Positions 62,185 to 64,000 of a stretch of 64,000 bases of DNA are shown here, piece by piece. The notes beneath the pieces were generated by a model, which searched no databases, was not told the origin of the DNA, and saw only the letters and a list, made by a program, of their open reading frames with translations. The stretch comes from CAYQOX01 sp964419335 (GTDB lineage Bacteria; Hinthialibacterota; Hinthialibacteria; Hinthialibacterales; Hinthialibacteraceae), in the NCBI GenBank assembly GCA_964419335.1, contig CAYQOX010000006.1, positions 1-64,000 on the forward strand. The letters are read 5' to 3'. Made by a program: the position numbers and the translations under genes. The first letter of the stretch is position 1. Each line of letters begins with the position of its first letter.

Positions 62185-63237
62185 ATGCCCGTACATACCA
62201 TAGCCGCGGAAGGCGGCCAAGTCAAAATCATCGATCAAACTCTACTCCCGACAAAAACGGTTTATTTAACCATTGAGAGCATCGAGCAGATGTGGGAGGC
62301 AATCAAAATGCTGCGGATACGCGGGGCACCCGCGATTGGGATTGCTGCGGCTTTTGGAGTTTGTCTCGGGGTGAAAGACTCAACCGCACGGGACTTTGAG
62401 GCCTTTCGCCTGGAGGTGCAAAGGGCGGCGGATTTTCTTGCCAGTTCTCGTCCTACGGCTGTTAATTTATTTTGGGCGCTTGACCGGATGAAACGGGTTA
62501 CCGAAGAAAATGCTTCTATGCCGGTGGATCAGATCAAGCAGCGTTTATATGCCGAAGCCGAGCAGATGATTCGTGAAGATACTGAGATTTGCCGTGCCAT
62601 TGGTGAGAATGGCGAAGCCCTGCTGAAAGAAGGAGATGGGATTTTGACCCATTGCAACGCGGGGGGGTTGGCCACAGCCCAGTACGGTACAGCCTTGGCG
62701 CCGGTTTATGTGGCCAAAGAAAAAGGGAAGAATGTGCATGTTTTTGCCGATGAGACTCGCCCCCTGCTTCAAGGAGCACGTTTGACCACATGGGAATTGA
62801 AAGAAGGCGGAGTTGAAGTAACCCTGATCTGTGATAACATGGCGGCCTGTGTTATGGCTAAGGGATGGATTCAAGCGGTGATTGTAGGAACCGACCGGGT
62901 GGCGGCCAATGGGGATGTAGCCAACAAAATTGGGACCTATGGAGTGGCGATCTTGGCGAAAGAACATGGAATTCCTTTTTATGTCGCTGCGCCTACCTCT
63001 TCGATAGATATGACGCTAAAGGAAGGAACCTTAATCCCTATCGAAGAACGGAAAGAGAGTGAAATTACCCACGGTTTTGGAAAACAAACCGCCCCGCAGG
63101 ATATCCATGTCTATAATCCCGCTTTTGATGTGACGCCTCATTCTTACGTTACGGGATTGATTACCGAAAAAGGAATGATCTATCCCCCGTTTGAGGATAA
63201 TTTAAATAAATTGTTTCTAGAAGAAGTGGCAAAGTAA
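62185..63237 (+). CDS. mtnA: S-methyl-5-thioribose-1-phosphate isomerase
   Basis: Methionine salvage enzyme converting 5-methylthioribose-1-phosphate to the ribulose form; eIF2B-alpha-like fold, 350 aa. Motifs: MLRIRGAPAIGIAAAFGV, ILTHCNAGGLATAQYGTALA (catalytic Cys), FADETRPLLQGARLTTWEL, GTDRVAANGDVANKIGTYG (catalytic Asp) and FDVTPHSYVTGLITEKG. Starts at ATG 62185. No other mtn gene is visible in the window. Confidence 0.97.
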   Translation: MPVHTIAAEGGQVKIIDQTLLPTKTVYLTIESIEQMWEAIKMLRIRGAPAIGIAAAFGVCLGVKDSTARDFEAFRLEVQRAADFLASSRPTAVNLFWALDRMKRVTEENASMPVDQIKQRLYAEAEQMIREDTEICRAIGENGEALLKEGDGILTHCNAGGLATAQYGTALAPVYVAKEKGKNVHVFADETRPLLQGARLTTWELKEGGVEVTLICDNMAACVMAKGWIQAVIVGTDRVAANGDVANKIGTYGVAILAKEHGIPFYVAAPTSSIDMTLKEGTLIPIEERKESEITHGFGKQTAPQDIHVYNPAFDVTPHSYVTGLITEKGMIYPPFEDNLNKLFLEEVAK

Positions 63238-63276
63238 CTCTTTATCGGATTTATGGATTTGGTTGAAACGCAAAAC

Positions 63277-63300
63277 GGCCGCGTAAGACAATACGCGGCC
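63277..63300 (-). terminator. Terminator of the aldolase gene
   Basis: Perfect 9-bp stem GGCCGCGTA (63277-63285) / TACGCGGCC (63292-63300) with a 6-nt loop. On the minus strand it is followed by a T-rich tract. It lies between convergent mtnA and fba. Confidence 0.8.
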
Positions 63301-63326
63301 ATTCGTCTACTGGAATTAAGTGAGTC

Positions 63327-64000
63327 TTATTTCTTATATTGGGCGGCCATATCGACCAAGGTAATCGGTTTGATTTTCTCTGCTTGGCCAGCTTGACCAA
63401 AGGCGATCATGCGATCTTTGCATACTTCGTACATGGCTTCGCGAGCAGGGCCTAAGTATTTGCGGGGATCAAATTCGGCATTCTTTTCATAGAAGACCTT
63501 GCGGATAGCGCCCGTCATGGCGAGACGATTGTCGGTATCCACGTTAATCTTGCGGACTCCGTGTTTAATGCCGCGTTGAATTTCTTCGACCGGCACGCCG
63601 TAGGCTTTCTTGATCCCGCCGCCGTATTGGTTAATGAGATCAACCAGATCTTCAGGGACCGAAGAAGAGCCGTGCATCACCAAATGGGTGTTGGGCAACT
63701 TTTTGTTGATTTGTTCAATGCGATCCATGGCGAGAATGTCACCGGTGGGTTTGCGGGTGAATTTGTAGGCTCCGTGGCTGGTTCCGATCGCCACGGCTAA
63801 GGCATCGACGGTGGTGCGTTCGACGAACTCGACGGCCTGATCGGGATCCGTCAATAATTTTTCGCGATCCAAGGTTCCTTCGAAGCCATGACCATCTTCT
63901 TTATCACCACTGCCTGTTTCGAGGCTGCCGAGACATCCCAGTTCGCCCTCAACACTAACTCCCTTCGCATGCGCCATGTCGACGACTTTTTTCGTGGTCT
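63327..64000 (-). CDS. fba: Class II fructose-bisphosphate aldolase (N-terminus beyond window)
   Basis: Zinc-dependent cleavage of fructose-1,6-bisphosphate; 224 codons are present and the frame continues past base 64000 (TTKKVVDMAHAKG reads through the edge, so the ATG at 63977 is internal). Motifs: VEGELGCLGSLETGSG, AIGTSHGAYKF (zinc histidine), LVMHGSSSVPEDLV (zinc histidine) and KINVDTDNRLAMTGAIRK. It resembles the long-loop GapA-linked or Calvin-type class II aldolases (FbaA/CbbA). Ends at a stem-loop terminator. Confidence 0.96.
   Translation of the reverse strand, partial: TTKKVVDMAHAKGVSVEGELGCLGSLETGSGDKEDGHGFEGTLDREKLLTDPDQAVEFVERTTVDALAVAIGTSHGAYKFTRKPTGDILAMDRIEQINKKLPNTHLVMHGSSSVPEDLVDLINQYGGGIKKAYGVPVEEIQRGIKHGVRKINVDTDNRLAMTGAIRKVFYEKNAEFDPRKYLGPAREAMYEVCKDRMIAFGQAGQAEKIKPITLVDMAAQYKK

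Noticed and set aside
1..64000. tRNA, rRNA, CRISPR, IS elements or phage genes
   Set aside because: No TPsiC-like GGTTCGAATCC blocks in cloverleaf context, no regularly spaced repeats, no transposase or integrase-like ORFs were seen on either strand.

Overview
The window reads as one contig of a Gram-negative bacterial chromosome: secreted proteins with signal peptides, a LapA/DUF1049 protein, type II-style pseudopilins and an alginate-type O-acetylation pair. No phage, transposon, tRNA, rRNA or CRISPR is visible. A run of exactly 100 N (36096-36195) is an assembly gap, so this is a scaffold, probably a metagenome-assembled genome. The pseudopilin style, the many secreted beta-propeller and glycoside hydrolase proteins and the futalosine-pathway gene suggest a lineage near the PVC / Hydrogenedentota / Sumerlaeota candidate phyla. 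That placement is an impression, not a test.

Layout. 1-3.4 kb: iron operon dtxR-feoA-feoB (minus; feoB leaves the window). 3.6-5.1 kb: a secreted beta-propeller protein behind a textbook cobalamin riboswitch. 5.3-8.6 kb: a hybrid multi-PAS histidine kinase. 8.6-13.8 kb: a sucrose module (MarR/EctR-like regulator, sucrose-phosphate synthase fused to the phosphatase, sucrose synthase). 14.2-14.9 kb: a pilin-like protein without the prepilin motif. 14.9-21.7 kb: a sugar salvage operon in the order GalT, GHMP kinase with L-arabinokinase-like motifs, SSS symporter, GH51 arabinofuranosidase. 21.8-25.3 kb: a secreted six-repeat protein and phosphomannomutase. 25.7-34.9 kb: plus-strand run glgP-pyk-thiS-thiG-thiD2/thiE-glnE. 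34.9-37.4 kb: REC-PAS regulator, assembly gap, PIG-L deacetylase, small zinc ribbon. 37.5-40.9 kb: tig-clpP-clpX. 41.2-47.7 kb: secreted tandem metallo-beta-lactamase protein, pseudopilin, LamG-BNR_4 protein, unknown 438-aa protein. 48-54 kb: M14 carboxypeptidase, STAS protein, LapA-like protein, a divergent pair of Cys-rich PAS sensors and a degenerate receiver. 54-62.1 kb: minus-strand run rsmA-glycoside hydrolase-mqnD-MBOAT-AlgX-like. 62.2-64 kb: mtnA and a partial class II aldolase.

How the genes fit. The carbohydrate theme is strong: sucrose synthesis and cleavage, glucan phosphorolysis feeding pyruvate kinase and aldolase, uptake and activation of arabinose or galactose released by a secreted GH51 enzyme, and several secreted glycan-active proteins. 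The most interesting leads are the B12 riboswitch with a readable translational switch in front of an unassigned secreted protein; the Leloir-like kinase/uridylyltransferase operon tied to an arabinofuranosidase; the MarR-sucrose module, whose regulator resembles the EctR/CosR osmolyte repressors and has a palindrome inside its own promoter; and the two neighbouring signalling proteins that share an unusual four-cysteine PAS motif next to a receiver that has lost its phosphorylation site.
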